Both the position numbers and the translations under genes were made by a program. From Paenibacillus pabuli (lineage in GTDB: Bacteria; Bacillota; Bacilli; Paenibacillales; Paenibacillaceae): a stretch of 64,000 nt of DNA. The stretch lies in contig NZ_CP073714.1 in assembly GCF_023101145.1 (NCBI RefSeq), positions 620,001 to 684,000 on the forward strand, read 5' to 3'. The notes beneath the pieces were generated by a model, which did no database searches, had not been told where the DNA came from, and worked only from the letters and a program-made list of their open reading frames with translations. Of the stretch, positions 17,461-27,518 are shown piece after piece. Numbering within the stretch: the stretch's first letter is position 1; each line of letters starts with the position of its first letter.

Positions 17461-17968
17461 CAAAGGGACTAATTCAGGAACTATCGCAAAAGAGGAGAGG
17501 GCAATCGATCTCACAACAGAAGAAAGGGTATCGGTAAAGAAATTTTCCTCTCACTTTTTGAGCGCTAACGAACCTACTGCACCCTAAAAGGCCGATTCTC
17601 AAAGGTTGCAAGTTTTAACGAACTTCAATGACCTTATTTCGGTATAAAATGCATTAAAAGCTCGAAATCAGCCAAAATCGAAGATATAAGGTCTCTGTGA
17701 TTCATTACACCTCAGCTCTGAACATAACGGAGCAAATAGCGTGCGTTAGGTTCTTTAGATCCCCAAAAATCAACAAAGGTTGGTCGATCTCAGGTACTTA
17801 TGCATGACTAACAGGGCAGTCCTTCCCATGATCTACCTAAGTCCTGTCTAAGATTTCCCCAAGATCCTCCTAAAATCTTCCTGGAATCTTCCTAAAATCT
17901 CCTACGGCCTTCCTACGATCTTCATATAATATAAGTTCGCTATGATGTATATCGGTCCTAACATATGT
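17461..17968. other. 508-nt gene-free stretch with degenerate repeats
   Basis: No convincing coding frame. From about 17838 to 17930 the plus strand repeats variants of CTAAAATCTTCC with periods of roughly 11-13 nt (minus-strand AGGAAGAT units). The region lies downstream of the UvrD-like gene on its strand. The rest shows nothing I can name. Confidence 0.5.
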
Positions 17969-20650
17969 TTACCTTCCAAACCGCCCCGTCACGGGCACCT
18001 TACGAGTACTGGCTTCCATTGTACCTGAACATAACGGACAAGCCGGAGGACCAGACGCCGCCTTTTTGGATACCTTGGCGGAAGGACCATCCGGCTTCTG
18101 GCGCAGCCAGGCTTTACAGGTGGAAGAACTGCACTTCCAGATCGCTACGGTCTCCGTGTGTTCTGCACCTGAAGAATGCGACTCCGAACTGTTGGAGGAC
18201 GAAGCTGTCTGACTTACACCTGTTGTGCTGAACGCCTTGTGGTTGCCAATTACACCGCTCCCGCGTCGTTCACTGAGACGATCCTCGTCACGTTCATCGA
18301 GTACTTCAAAATCACGCCGATCACTTTGACGGATCGCGCTGCGCTGATCTGCACTTCGTAGATCTGAACCACGCTGGACTGGACTCACTGCATCCCGTCC
18401 CTGAGGCCGTGAACCTGAACGGGCGTATGCTGCATTTCCATTTCTATTTCTATTCTCACTGCCGTTAGCTTTACCATTCGTGTTCCCGTTTCCCCTCCAG
18501 TTGCTGCTACCACTGCCATATGACGCGTGATTGCCAGTCGGGCCATCCTCGCGGTTTTTGCGTTTGTCCGGAACCTCCATGCCGAAGGCTTCCAGCAGAA
18601 AGCGGGAAACGTCCGCCGGTTTTCCGTGATGACTGGCGGGAGAAGTGACGTACAAGTGCTGTTTGGCCCGGGTAATGGCGACATAGGCAAGCCGTCGCTC
18701 TTCTTCGAGCGCCATGTCCAGTTCGGCATCAGTCTGCTGCACCGTAAGAGCAGCCTTCTGGTCTTCGGGGATATCCTGCCGCAGTGCCGTGCTGTGAGGC
18801 ACGATTCCTTCGCTGGCTCCGATCCAGTACACACATGGGAATTCAAGTCCCTTGGCCCGGTGAATCGTCATCAGCTGGACTGCATCGCTGTCCTGTGCAC
18901 GGCGCAACGATTCCATCTCGCGGTGTCTGCGGGAGAGTTCATCGGCGAATTGAATGAACTCTTCTACGGTTTCGAATTTTTTGGCGGCCGCTTCGAATTC
19001 ATCCAGTGTCTCCAGCATCGTTTCTTTGTAATGGGTAAAGATGCTTGGATCACCGCTTTCCATATACTTGTCGTAAAACTGGCGGCGCATCTCCTGGATC
19101 GCAATCACCGGTTTCAGCTTCGTCAGCGATTTGATCAGCTTGATGCGTTCCTTGACCTGTTCTTGCTGGAAGGGCTTCAACTTGTCCCATTTGGCCAGAT
19201 GGATGAGCGGATATTTCTTCGCCTGCTGCTCTTCACTGCGTTGAATCCATTCCAGTCCGGCATCTCGGGACACATAGAGAGGCCCCAGCGCACTTGGCAG
19301 TGCGTCCATAGCCCGTGGGTTCAGCGACAAGCGCATGTGATCCATTAAAGGTCTGATCAGGGACTGATCATAGAATACCGGCGAGGCCCCATGTTGTACA
19401 AATGGCACATCCTTCAAAACAAGCTGTTCAAATATGGCTCGGCTGCTGCTGGCTGTCCGGTGCAGAATTGCAATATCCCGGTACGTATGCAGCCCTTCCT
19501 CGACTTGCTGACATAGCTGGTTAACGACCCAGGCGGCTTCTTCCTCCGCATTGGAGGGAGTTGCGAAGCGCGGTGCTTCTCCGCGATGACCAGCTGCCCG
19601 CAGTCGCTTGTCACGTCTTCGTTTGTTCCGGGCGACCAATTCACTGCCCAGTCCCAGAATACGCGCATCGCTCCGGTAGTTGATATCCAGCGTCACGATG
19701 CGTGCACCGGGGTAAACTTTATCGAATTCCAGAATGGATTCCTGACGTGCCCCGTTAAACGTATAGATCGTCTGGTCATCGTCTCCCACAACCATCAGGT
19801 TGCGGTGGGCGGCAGCCAGTTTTTGTACAATTTCATATTGGAGACTGTTGGTATCCTGGAACTCGTCTACCATAATATACTGAAAACGCTGTTGAAGCGG
19901 CCCCAGTACAGCAGGATCACGTAACAATGCGGCAGCTCGCAGCAAAATATCATCAAAATCCATTTTATTGCGGTCCCGCTTCCAGGTTTCATAACCAAGG
20001 AGAACACGTTTGGCATCTCGTTCCTCCTGTGATTTTTCGGGAAGATCGCTTGTCTCTGAGCCTTGCATCTTCCAGGCGGACAGCATGGCCAGCAGACTCT
20101 CAGGCTGAAACGCCTCACTCATGCCATTCTGGCGCAGAAGCATCTTAAGCACGGTATGCTGCGCGCGTGACTCACCAAAGATCTCCTCCTGCACGCCGTA
20201 ATGACGCAGCAGCGTCAGCGCGAACGAGTGGAATGTACGGGCCTGCACTGCTCTTGCGGATGCGGGACGAATGCCAGGAAGCGATGCGATGCGTTCTTTC
20301 ATCTCCGTGGCAGCTTTGTTCGTGAACGTCACCAGCAGGATGCTTCCTGCGTGAGCGCCACGAACCTCCATCAGGTAGCCGGCTCGTGCAGCCAGTACGG
20401 TTGTTTTGCCGCAGCCAGCTCCTGCGAGAGTCAGCAGGGGTCCTTTGCCGTGGCGAACCGCTGAGATCTGAGGTCCATTCAGGCGGATGCCTACCTCTTC
20501 CAGAGAACGGAAATAGGGTGCATCCCGTTCATCACTGGCAACGAGCTGCCTGCTGGTCTCCAGTGGCGCTGAAGGGGATTGGGGCAAGGATGCCGCCGGG
20601 GTAACCCCGAGCGGACGGGGGTAAAACGTTGAGTTCGGACTTAACATCAT
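17969..20650 (-). CDS. UvrD/PcrA-like superfamily 1 DNA helicase with C-terminal zinc-type cysteines
   Basis: An 893-residue ATP-dependent 3'-5' helicase. Walker A is AGAGCGKT at residues 76-83 (Ser replaced by Cys), followed by LLVTFTNKAATEMKERI, MVDEFQDTNSLQYE, GDDDQTIYTFNGA, and the motif V/VI region RLAYVAITRAKQHLYV. About 80 N-terminal residues precede the usual start of the motor. After residue ~700 comes a long low-complexity linker rich in Asn, Gly, Arg and Ser, then a tail with CSSSTCKAW...CPLC, four cysteines likely to bind zinc. AGGTGG precedes the ATG. It differs from housekeeping PcrA by this tail, so it may be a paralogue with a special DNA-repair role. Confidence 0.88.
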   Translation of the reverse strand: MMLSPNSTFYPRPLGVTPAASLPQSPSAPLETSRQLVASDERDAPYFRSLEEVGIRLNGPQISAVRHGKGPLLTLAGAGCGKTTVLAARAGYLMEVRGAHAGSILLVTFTNKAATEMKERIASLPGIRPASARAVQARTFHSFALTLLRHYGVQEEIFGESRAQHTVLKMLLRQNGMSEAFQPESLLAMLSAWKMQGSETSDLPEKSQEERDAKRVLLGYETWKRDRNKMDFDDILLRAAALLRDPAVLGPLQQRFQYIMVDEFQDTNSLQYEIVQKLAAAHRNLMVVGDDDQTIYTFNGARQESILEFDKVYPGARIVTLDINYRSDARILGLGSELVARNKRRRDKRLRAAGHRGEAPRFATPSNAEEEAAWVVNQLCQQVEEGLHTYRDIAILHRTASSSRAIFEQLVLKDVPFVQHGASPVFYDQSLIRPLMDHMRLSLNPRAMDALPSALGPLYVSRDAGLEWIQRSEEQQAKKYPLIHLAKWDKLKPFQQEQVKERIKLIKSLTKLKPVIAIQEMRRQFYDKYMESGDPSIFTHYKETMLETLDEFEAAAKKFETVEEFIQFADELSRRHREMESLRRAQDSDAVQLMTIHRAKGLEFPCVYWIGASEGIVPHSTALRQDIPEDQKAALTVQQTDAELDMALEEERRLAYVAITRAKQHLYVTSPASHHGKPADVSRFLLEAFGMEVPDKRKNREDGPTGNHASYGSGSSNWRGNGNTNGKANGSENRNRNGNAAYARSGSRPQGRDAVSPVQRGSDLRSADQRSAIRQSDRRDFEVLDERDEDRLSERRGSGVIGNHKAFSTTGVSQTASSSNSSESHSSGAEHTETVAIWKCSSSTCKAWLRQKPDGPSAKVSKKAASGPPACPLCSGTMEASTRKVPVTGRFGR

Positions 20651-20715
20651 TCATCCACCTCTATATGCATTCAGGGATAGGACTATCCCGGCTTAAAAGT
20701 AATTCATTTGCCCTT

Positions 20716-20744
20716 TTCACAATCGCATTGTAAATTGGTATGAT
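20716..20744 (+). promoter_or_regulatory. Sigma-A-type promoter for the zinc-ribbon protein
   Basis: TTCACA (20716-20721), 17-nt spacer, TATGAT (20739-20744). It would give a leader of about 245 nt before the ATG at 20996. Confidence 0.6.
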
Positions 20745-20752
20745 AGGGATAA

Positions 20753-20815
20753 CCGCCCAATTAGGCGGATTAACAGGGCCAAAGCTTCATTATACCCGAA
20801 CGTATGGTCCTGACG
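20753..20815 (+). promoter_or_regulatory. Structured 5' leader of unknown type
   Basis: Two hairpins follow the promoter: CCGCC-CAATTA-GGCGG (about 20753-20768) and CAGGGCCA ... TGGTCCTG (about 20774-20813, one G-U). No known riboswitch consensus fits. The remainder to 20995 shows no gene. Confidence 0.4.
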
Positions 20816-20995
20816 AAAGCCCCCGAATTCATCCAGCATCGGCAGAAAACGGGCATTCACGCGAGATTTCGCAACTTTTTGGCATGATATCGTATAAGTT
20901 ATATACTATAAAAAAATCAAATGAAAATGGATTGTGGAACAAATAGGTGTTGAATCAAAAGGTTCAACTTCTGACGGGACAGAGGAGGAGAAGTC

Positions 20996-21787
20996 ATGAA
21001 ACTGCTTCAACGAATTAAGAACGGAGCAAACAAGGCAACAGAACGTGCCCAGCACGCCGTTGAAATCGGAAAAATAAATAATCAGATTGTGGGCTTGCAA
21101 CAGGAACAGGAAGTCCATTTTACAGATATGGGTCGTATCTTCTATGAAGGTTATCGCGCACAGGACATGACGCGTGCCGAAAAAGAGATGGTGGATCTAT
21201 CGGGGCTTTGCGATGAATTGCAGGATGAGATCGATGGTCTGCGCAACAAGATTGCACTACTCAAAAATGAGCGTTTATGCGAGTGTGGACACGTCGCTTC
21301 ACTGGATGCCAACTTCTGTCCAAAATGCGGACGCAAGTTGGGTGAATTCAAAGCCGCAGCAGCGTCTGTGGGGGCGACAAACCCGGCGAGACAAGAAGCG
21401 GCTGTGGCCCACAGCCCGGAGCAACCGATCTATGATGCGCCAGTTGAAGAGGAACTGGAGGAAGTGGAGCCGTACCACACGGTAATTCCGTCCATTGCCG
21501 ATCTGGAGACCGAATCTGAGTATAATAGTTCGGAGTTTACCCAAGAGGAAAAGGAAGCTTTCGATGCCGAGTGGGAACGCCGTCGGGATGAAGAAATGCA
21601 GCGGGAGCGTGAACGCCAGCAGGAGCTGGATGAGCGCATTCGGTACTGGAAAGAAAACAATCCGGTCGTAAACACGGTGGACGTACAGACCGAAGTGCCA
21701 CGTGAAATGGTGAATTGTCAGATTTGTGCAGCGGAGCTGCCCAAAGGCTCGAAGTGGTGCCCACGCTGCGGAGCAGAGCAGATCTGA
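20996..21787 (+). CDS. Zinc-ribbon protein with coiled-coil N-terminus
   Basis: A 263-residue cytoplasmic protein. Residues 1-90 are a predicted coiled coil (KINNQIVGLQQEQEVHF, LCDELQDEIDGLRNKIALL). Two double-cysteine ribbons follow: CECGHVASLDANFCPKCG near residues 92-112 and CQICAAELPKGSKWCPRCG at the extreme end. Between them lies a highly acidic, Glu/Arg-rich segment. AGAGGAGGAG precedes the ATG. It has its own promoter and a long leader. No enzymatic domain is visible; a scaffold or nucleic-acid-associated role is only a guess. Confidence 0.75.
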   Translation: MKLLQRIKNGANKATERAQHAVEIGKINNQIVGLQQEQEVHFTDMGRIFYEGYRAQDMTRAEKEMVDLSGLCDELQDEIDGLRNKIALLKNERLCECGHVASLDANFCPKCGRKLGEFKAAAASVGATNPARQEAAVAHSPEQPIYDAPVEEELEEVEPYHTVIPSIADLETESEYNSSEFTQEEKEAFDAEWERRRDEEMQRERERQQELDERIRYWKENNPVVNTVDVQTEVPREMVNCQICAAELPKGSKWCPRCGAEQI

Positions 21788-21855
21788 TGCAGTAGAAGCG
21801 CTGTCGAATTATTGTGAGATAGCGCTGGTTGCTTACAGCATGGGGGGACGGGAAT

Positions 21856-22653
21856 ATGGACCAACTGCTGCATCATTTGCGTCATCTGGGGTTTACCGAG
21901 ATGGAATCTAGAATTATGGTGGAACTTGCTCGTCAAGGCTCAGCCTCGGGATATGAGGTTGCGAAAAGGCTGGGTGTGTCCCGTTCCAATGTGTATGCTA
22001 CCCTGCAGAGGCTGGAACAGCGTGGATTCCTGCTCTGCAGCGCAGGAGAGCCTGCGAAATACAGTGTCTTGAAGCCTGAGGAGATGACAAGCATGATCTC
22101 CAGTCAGATGCGTGCATCCCTTGAATATGTGCAGAGCAGTATGCCACAGCATGAGCCGGAGAAGCCGGTCTTTTACAACATTGAAGGCGACAAAAATGTT
22201 TTGGAAAATCTGAGCCGTGAACTGGCTGAGGCCAAACATGAAATTGTGGTGGACGTGTGGCGTGAGGAAGCGGAGTTGCTGCGTGCTGACTTGCAGCGTG
22301 CCGAGGACCGCGGCGTGCGCCTGTTATGGTCATGTGATGGTGGAGAAGGCATAATAGAGCAGCCTGCTCCTTGGCCTGGTCTGCCTTCTATCGGAACAGG
22401 TAATGGCCGAAAGTTCTCTTTAGTGGTGGATCGTCGTTGGTGCATGATAGGGATGCGCGGAGAATCTTGTGCCACTCAGGCGATGGTGACAGAACATCCG
22501 GTGATGACCGGATTGCTGCTGAATCATTTTGCTCAGGAATTGGTGTTGTATGAGTTGGAGCAGGACATGGGGGAAGAACTGGAGTCCCGTTACGGATATC
22601 GATACCAAAACCTCTCAGCACGTTATTGGACAGTCGCTTCAGAGGAAGTATGA
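21856..22653 (+). CDS. TrmB-like HTH transcriptional regulator
   Basis: A 265-residue regulator. The winged-helix domain is in the first 75 residues (LGFTEMESRIMVELAR, GYEVAKRLGVSRSNVYATLQ, LEQRGFLL), exactly the TrmB/SugR arrangement. The C-terminal half resembles the phospholipase-D-like or sugar-binding regulatory domain of that family (KHEIVVDVWREEAELL). The frame is open from 21829, but a GGGGGGACGGG site precedes ATG 21856. It follows the zinc-ribbon gene by 68 nt and may share its promoter. Target genes and effector are unknown. Confidence 0.82.
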   Translation: MDQLLHHLRHLGFTEMESRIMVELARQGSASGYEVAKRLGVSRSNVYATLQRLEQRGFLLCSAGEPAKYSVLKPEEMTSMISSQMRASLEYVQSSMPQHEPEKPVFYNIEGDKNVLENLSRELAEAKHEIVVDVWREEAELLRADLQRAEDRGVRLLWSCDGGEGIIEQPAPWPGLPSIGTGNGRKFSLVVDRRWCMIGMRGESCATQAMVTEHPVMTGLLLNHFAQELVLYELEQDMGEELESRYGYRYQNLSARYWTVASEEV

Positions 22654-22681
22654 ACTCCAAAATACATCGCTTAAAGGAAGC

Positions 22682-22706
22682 AGGCGTTGCCATGAGGCAG
22701 ACGCCT
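22682..22706 (+). terminator. Hairpin after TrmB-like gene
   Basis: AGGCGTTGCC pairs with GGCAGACGCCT around ATGA (22682-22706, one bulge). Only a weak pyrimidine tail follows, so it is a tentative terminator. Confidence 0.45.
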
Positions 22707-22828
22707 CTTCATGCTAGTTAACAGAAGCAGTGATGTTCATCACAGCAAATGTTCCCTGTTGAGCTAATGTAGTAGGGTATGAGGTCATGCTGTTTTTGAG
22801 AAAATGAAACTATGAACGTAACTTCATC

Positions 22829-23527
22829 TTAGGCAGAGTTGGATTTGTCTTGGGGCACGTGAACTAACGCTTCAAGTACATCGATATAATATTCCGTACC
22901 GTGTGGCACGAACTCGGCTGCTCTAATTTCGCGCATGTGACGTGCTGGAACGTGAAGAGGAACAGGGTTACTATTGGCCTGAACCATCTGGTCGGACACT
23001 GATTGTACGGCCTGCACTCCTGCGGCTTGAATCACATGGGTTTCACCACGGAACAAGGCAATCAGGTCATCCAAAGGCACTTCGTATAGGCTATCGACTT
23101 CGCTTGCCTGTAAGGTATAGGCTTCAAGAGGCTGGTTCAAGCACAGCCCAAAGACAGAGCTGAATTCCCGATCGATAAAAGGTACACCGCGAACCTGACC
23201 TTCAAGTTGCTGTCTTGCCGTCAACAGGTAGGTCAGCGTTTCAAAGGGCACTTGCACACCCAATTCTTCCTCAAGCTCACGACTGGCTTCATGCAGCTGT
23301 TCGCCGGCAGTGAGATGCCCTGCTGCTGTAATGTCGTAACATCCGGGGAAGGTATCCTTGATATCCCGTCTTCGCTGAAATAGAACCAACCGCTGTGAAC
23401 CATCGTCCCGCACGATCCAGCAGTGGAATGAACGGTGCCAGAATCCCTTGGCATGGACCACGCTGCGCAGCTCCGTACCTATCCAATGTTGCTGATCGTC
23501 GTAAATGTCGAAACGTTCTGGGGTCAT
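22829..23527 (-). CDS. Nudix hydrolase, isopentenyl-diphosphate isomerase-like subgroup
   Basis: A 232-residue cytoplasmic hydrolase acting on a nucleoside-diphosphate-linked compound. It has the layout of the IDI-like Nudix group: WIGTELRSVVHAKGFWHR, then QRRRDIKDTFPGCYDI, then the Nudix box AGHLTAGEQLHEASRELEEE. One fewer residue than the textbook box stands between the first Glu and the R-E. The frame opens at 23551, but AAGGAGA lies 8 nt before the ATG at 23527. Substrate not predictable. Confidence 0.85.
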   Translation of the reverse strand: MTPERFDIYDDQQHWIGTELRSVVHAKGFWHRSFHCWIVRDDGSQRLVLFQRRRDIKDTFPGCYDITAAGHLTAGEQLHEASRELEEELGVQVPFETLTYLLTARQQLEGQVRGVPFIDREFSSVFGLCLNQPLEAYTLQASEVDSLYEVPLDDLIALFRGETHVIQAAGVQAVQSVSDQMVQANSNPVPLHVPARHMREIRAAEFVPHGTEYYIDVLEALVHVPQDKSNSA

Positions 23528-23606
23528 GATACGTATCTCCTTATATAGCAAGTTTTAAAGTTCAAAATTTCACAAAGTATGTTTTAAACGAAAGGGGAAC
23601 CATCTT

Positions 23607-23909
23607 ATGGAATGCATTGTACACTTTCAGGTCATTTATCCGCAACCTCAGGAACGCAAAAGTCTTAGAGGATTGATTATGGTAGGGCAAGGCCAAGAGC
23701 CGGCGAATAGCCAGTTAATAACGATGTTCAAGGATATGGGGTTCAACGTACGTTTGGAAGACGAGAGCCAATTGTTGTTCAAACCTGTGGATGCATCGAT
23801 GAATTTTGATTACATCCGCGTAACAGAGCTCGATACCGGGGAAGAGGTTTATAAGGAAGATCGGGATTTGAAGTCGATTTTGGAGCACTTGTTGCCGCGT
23901 CGATTCTAG
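23607..23909 (+). CDS. Hypothetical protein, 100 residues
   Basis: No family recognised. A compact alpha/beta pattern (ECIVHFQVIYP, LITMFKDMGFNVRLEDES, FDYIRVTELDTGEEVY), no signal or membrane segment. AAAGGGG precedes ATG with good spacing, and it diverges from the Nudix gene. A hairpin follows. Confidence 0.65.
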   Translation: MECIVHFQVIYPQPQERKSLRGLIMVGQGQEPANSQLITMFKDMGFNVRLEDESQLLFKPVDASMNFDYIRVTELDTGEEVYKEDRDLKSILEHLLPRRF

Positions 23910-23936
23910 TTTGTAAGACCCTGCTTGTGAGATAAA

Positions 23937-23967
23937 GAAAGGCCCCACCTTTACGGTGAGACCTTTC
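23937..23967. terminator. Hairpin between convergent 23607 gene and mscL
   Basis: GAAAGGCCCCACC pairs imperfectly with GGTGAGACCTTTC (23937-23967). No T-run follows on the plus strand, while on the minus strand TTTATC follows. Confidence 0.5.
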
Positions 23968-24079
23968 ATGCGGGAACCGATTTGATTCCCTGCCCTGTTC
24001 GGGATTGTAACAACTCGGATGAAAAAGAATGACGGACAGATCAAGCAGGAGTTTTTTACATAATGCTGCATGGAAACGA

Positions 24080-24574
24080 TTAAGCCGTTGCGCCGGTACC
24101 TTCAGCTTCCAGCTCTGAAGTACAGTGCGAACAGCGGGTAGCCGCAGCCGGAATTTCAGAGAGACAGTATTTGCAAGCCTTGGTCGTTTTTTGCGGCTCG
24201 GGTTTTTTGTGTTCTTTACTTTTGATGTAATTGATACCCTTCACCAGCATGAAAATACAGAAAGCGACGATGAGAAAATCAATCATCACGTTAATGAACT
24301 GTCCATATGCAATTACCGTAGCGCCAGCCTCATTGGCTTGAGCGAGTGTTGTGATCTCCTGTCCACTGGCAGTTCGCATATCCCAATCCAGATTGATAAT
24401 TTTCTGACTGAAATCAACCCCTCCAAGCAGCTTTCCTACCGGTGGCATGATAATGTCATTCACGAGGGACGTGACAATTTTACCAAAAGCAGCCCCGATA
24501 ATGACACCGACCGCCAGATCGATGACGTTGCCACGTACAGCAAATTCTTTAAATTCCTTCAGTACGCCTTTCAT
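24080..24574 (-). CDS. mscL: Large-conductance mechanosensitive channel MscL with zinc-ribbon-like tail
   Basis: A 164-residue membrane channel that opens under hypo-osmotic shock. The N-terminal helix and pore segment are classical: [20 protein letters not shown] then [19 protein letters not shown]. The second membrane helix is [20 protein letters not shown]. The usual C-terminal bundle is followed by C134-x2-C137 and C148-x2-C151 in [18 protein letters not shown], a ribbon seen in some but not all MscL. AAAGGAGA precedes the ATG. It is monocistronic. Confidence 0.93.
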   Translation of the reverse strand: MKGVLKEFKEFAVRGNVIDLAVGVIIGAAFGKIVTSLVNDIIMPPVGKLLGGVDFSQKIINLDWDMRTASGQEITTLAQANEAGATVIAYGQFINVMIDFLIVAFCIFMLVKGINYIKSKEHKKPEPQKTTKACKYCLSEIPAAATRCSHCTSELEAEGTGATA

Positions 24575-24862
24575 GTTTGCAAATCTCCTTTACCAAATAA
24601 ATTCATAATACAGGCGGCGTTTCCATCGATTCTCCGTTCGGACACGCGCTTCCGTTCTCATATTGTACATAAAAACACCGCAGCAATCATCCCTTTAATG
24701 CAAATTAAGACAAGTTTCCGCAACTTCCATGAAAATACTTCTTTATTTCACGGCGCCGATTCGGTATACTTCTAACATTATCAGTTCCGTTCACACTTTT
24801 ACATTCAGGTTCGCGATCATACATTGTAACGAATCATGGAGCTTAAAAATAAAATATGCCGA

Positions 24863-24927
24863 CTCGTATATGTGCAGGAATAGGCCTGCATGTTTCTACC
24901 CGATCACCGGAATGATCGGACTACGGG
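24863..24927 (+). promoter_or_regulatory. Purine riboswitch aptamer, guanine/xanthine type
   Basis: The conserved purine aptamer is present: CTCGTATA, GGAATAGG loop, ATGTTTCTACC joining region, ACCGGAAT loop and GGACTACGGG. The specificity base after GGA is C, as in guanine-sensing aptamers (adenine types have U). It precedes xpt and pbuX, a known target pair. The segment from 24928 to 25117 holds only a weak hairpin near 25012-25032. Confidence 0.93.
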
Positions 24928-24982
24928 AAAGATCTGCAACGTTTTAAGGTATGGAGAGAGGATTCTCGGGAAGCGTGTCTGA

Positions 24983-25828
<846 letters not shown>

Positions 25829-25829
25829 T

Positions 25830-27191
25830 ATGGCACGGGAACGTATTTTTCAACGGCATCGGCATCCGATCAAAACGTTCTCGCTAGGTCTCCAGCACGT
25901 GCTGGCGATGTATGCGGGAGCTGTCGTTGTACCGATTATTGTCAGCAAAGCCCTTGGTTTTACAACAGAGCAGTTAACCTATCTGATTGCGATTGACCTG
26001 CTCGCCTGTGGTGTGGCAACACTGCTTCAGGTATGGGGCAATCGATTCTTCGGAGTGGGGCTTCCAGTCATGCTTGGCTGTGCCTTCCAGGCCGTATCAC
26101 CGATGATTTTAATTGGGATGAAGAGCGGCGTGTCTGCCATTTATGGTGCGATCATCGCATCAGGGATATTCGTTGTATTGTTCTCAGGCATTTTTGGCAA
26201 ATTGATTCGGCTCTTTCCACCAGTCGTTACCGGATCAGTCGTGACCATTATTGGTTTGACCCTGATTCCGGTTGCGTTCAACGATCTCGGCGGTGGTCAG
26301 GGTGCAGAGGACTTTGGTAGTGGGGTTCATCTTCTGCTCGGATTCGGCGTATTGTTGTTCATCATTCTGATGACACGGTTCACGACAGGATTCGTTCGTT
26401 CCATCTCGGTGCTGATCGGCCTTCTTGTGGGCACCGTGGCCGCAGGGCTTATGGGTGAAGTGAACTTTGCGCCAATTCGTGAAGCGAGCTGGTTTCACGT
26501 CGTGCAGCCGTTCTACTTTGGTACGCCGACGTTTGAAATTGTACCGATTCTGACCATGATTCTGGTGGCGATTGTCAGCGTGGCAGAATCCACGGGTGTA
26601 TTTATGGCTCTCGGCAAAATCTTGGATAAAGACTTGTCTTCCAAAGATCTGGCCCGTGGCTATCGTGCAGAAGGTTTGGCGATTGTGCTGGGGGGTATTT
26701 TTAACTCATTCCCTTACACGACCTATTCACAAAATGTAGGGCTTGTGCAGATGACTCGTGTCAAAACGCGCGATGTTATCGTTGTGGCAGGTGGACTGCT
26801 TGTGGTCATCGGCTTTGTGCCGAAGATTGCTGCGTTGGCACAGCTTGTTCCAGGTTCTGTCCTTGGCGGGGCCATGGTTGCATTGTTCGGTATGGTCGTA
26901 TCCTCTGGTATTCGTATTCTGGGCAGTCAGGTCGATCTGAACCGTCATGAGAACCTGTTCATCATCGCCTGCTCTGTAGGCATGGGGCTGGGTGTAACGG
27001 TTGTGCCTCAATTGTTCGCAGGTGCACCGGACTGGGCCCAGATTATGCTCGGTAACGGAATCATTGCGGGTAGTTTTACGGCTATTTTCATGAATTTGCT
27101 CTTTAATGGTCTGGGTACTCAAGCAACGGCTGCGCAAATGGCTGAACGCCAAGCGGATGTGATCCTCGGAGATAACGGCAAGTCGGCGTAA
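25830..27191 (+). CDS. pbuX: Xanthine permease, NCS2 family
   Basis: A 453-residue membrane transporter with about 14 hydrophobic segments. The family signature QNVGLVQMTRVKTRDVI and the TM10-region glutamate segment (VAIVSVAESTGVF) are present. It imports xanthine by H+ symport in relatives. GAGGAGGTCACG within the end of xpt is the ribosome site for ATG 25830, one nucleotide after the xpt stop. The two genes form one riboswitch-controlled operon, ended by the hairpin at 27384. Confidence 0.94.
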   Translation: MARERIFQRHRHPIKTFSLGLQHVLAMYAGAVVVPIIVSKALGFTTEQLTYLIAIDLLACGVATLLQVWGNRFFGVGLPVMLGCAFQAVSPMILIGMKSGVSAIYGAIIASGIFVVLFSGIFGKLIRLFPPVVTGSVVTIIGLTLIPVAFNDLGGGQGAEDFGSGVHLLLGFGVLLFIILMTRFTTGFVRSISVLIGLLVGTVAAGLMGEVNFAPIREASWFHVVQPFYFGTPTFEIVPILTMILVAIVSVAESTGVFMALGKILDKDLSSKDLARGYRAEGLAIVLGGIFNSFPYTTYSQNVGLVQMTRVKTRDVIVVAGGLLVVIGFVPKIAALAQLVPGSVLGGAMVALFGMVVSSGIRILGSQVDLNRHENLFIIACSVGMGLGVTVVPQLFAGAPDWAQIMLGNGIIAGSFTAIFMNLLFNGLGTQATAAQMAERQADVILGDNGKSA

Positions 27192-27383
27192 AATATAAAA
27201 AGATGAAATGGTCGTTGCCCTTGCCCTTTCCTAACGAAACGCCTTGAAAATGTATGTTATGTTAACTTTAAATTCCTTATGTGATAAATAATAAATGCTA
27301 TGAATATTAAAGTTACACGGCTTGAACTATTCAGGGGATAAATCATCCATCCTGTGAAATGTTATTGATGGCATAATAAACGA

Positions 27384-27437
27384 AACACCGGAGACCTTGC
27401 TCGTTAGAGAGCAGGAGATCCGGTGTTTTTTCTTTTT
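27384..27437 (+). terminator. Terminator of xpt-pbuX
   Basis: AACACCGGA (27384-27392) pairs with TCCGGTGTT (27419-27427) with a long inner stem-like region, followed by TTTTTCTTTTTTT. The remaining 27192-27383 shows no gene. Confidence 0.85.
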
Positions 27438-27518
27438 TTACCGAAAACAAGATGGATTATTATGTAGACTCACGGGATGAACTACTTTTGGATGAAGCCG
27501 ATAAAGACTCGTTACATA

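Noticed and set aside
18527..19348. 273-codon plus-strand frame opposite the UvrD-like helicase
   Set aside because: A shadow of a well-conserved helicase gene; composition is odd for a protein and no start signal is present.
20774..20830. Hammerhead ribozyme or c-di-GMP riboswitch
   Set aside because: CTGACGA is present, but the following stem and GAAA of the hammerhead core are not, and c-di-GMP aptamer motifs do not fit.
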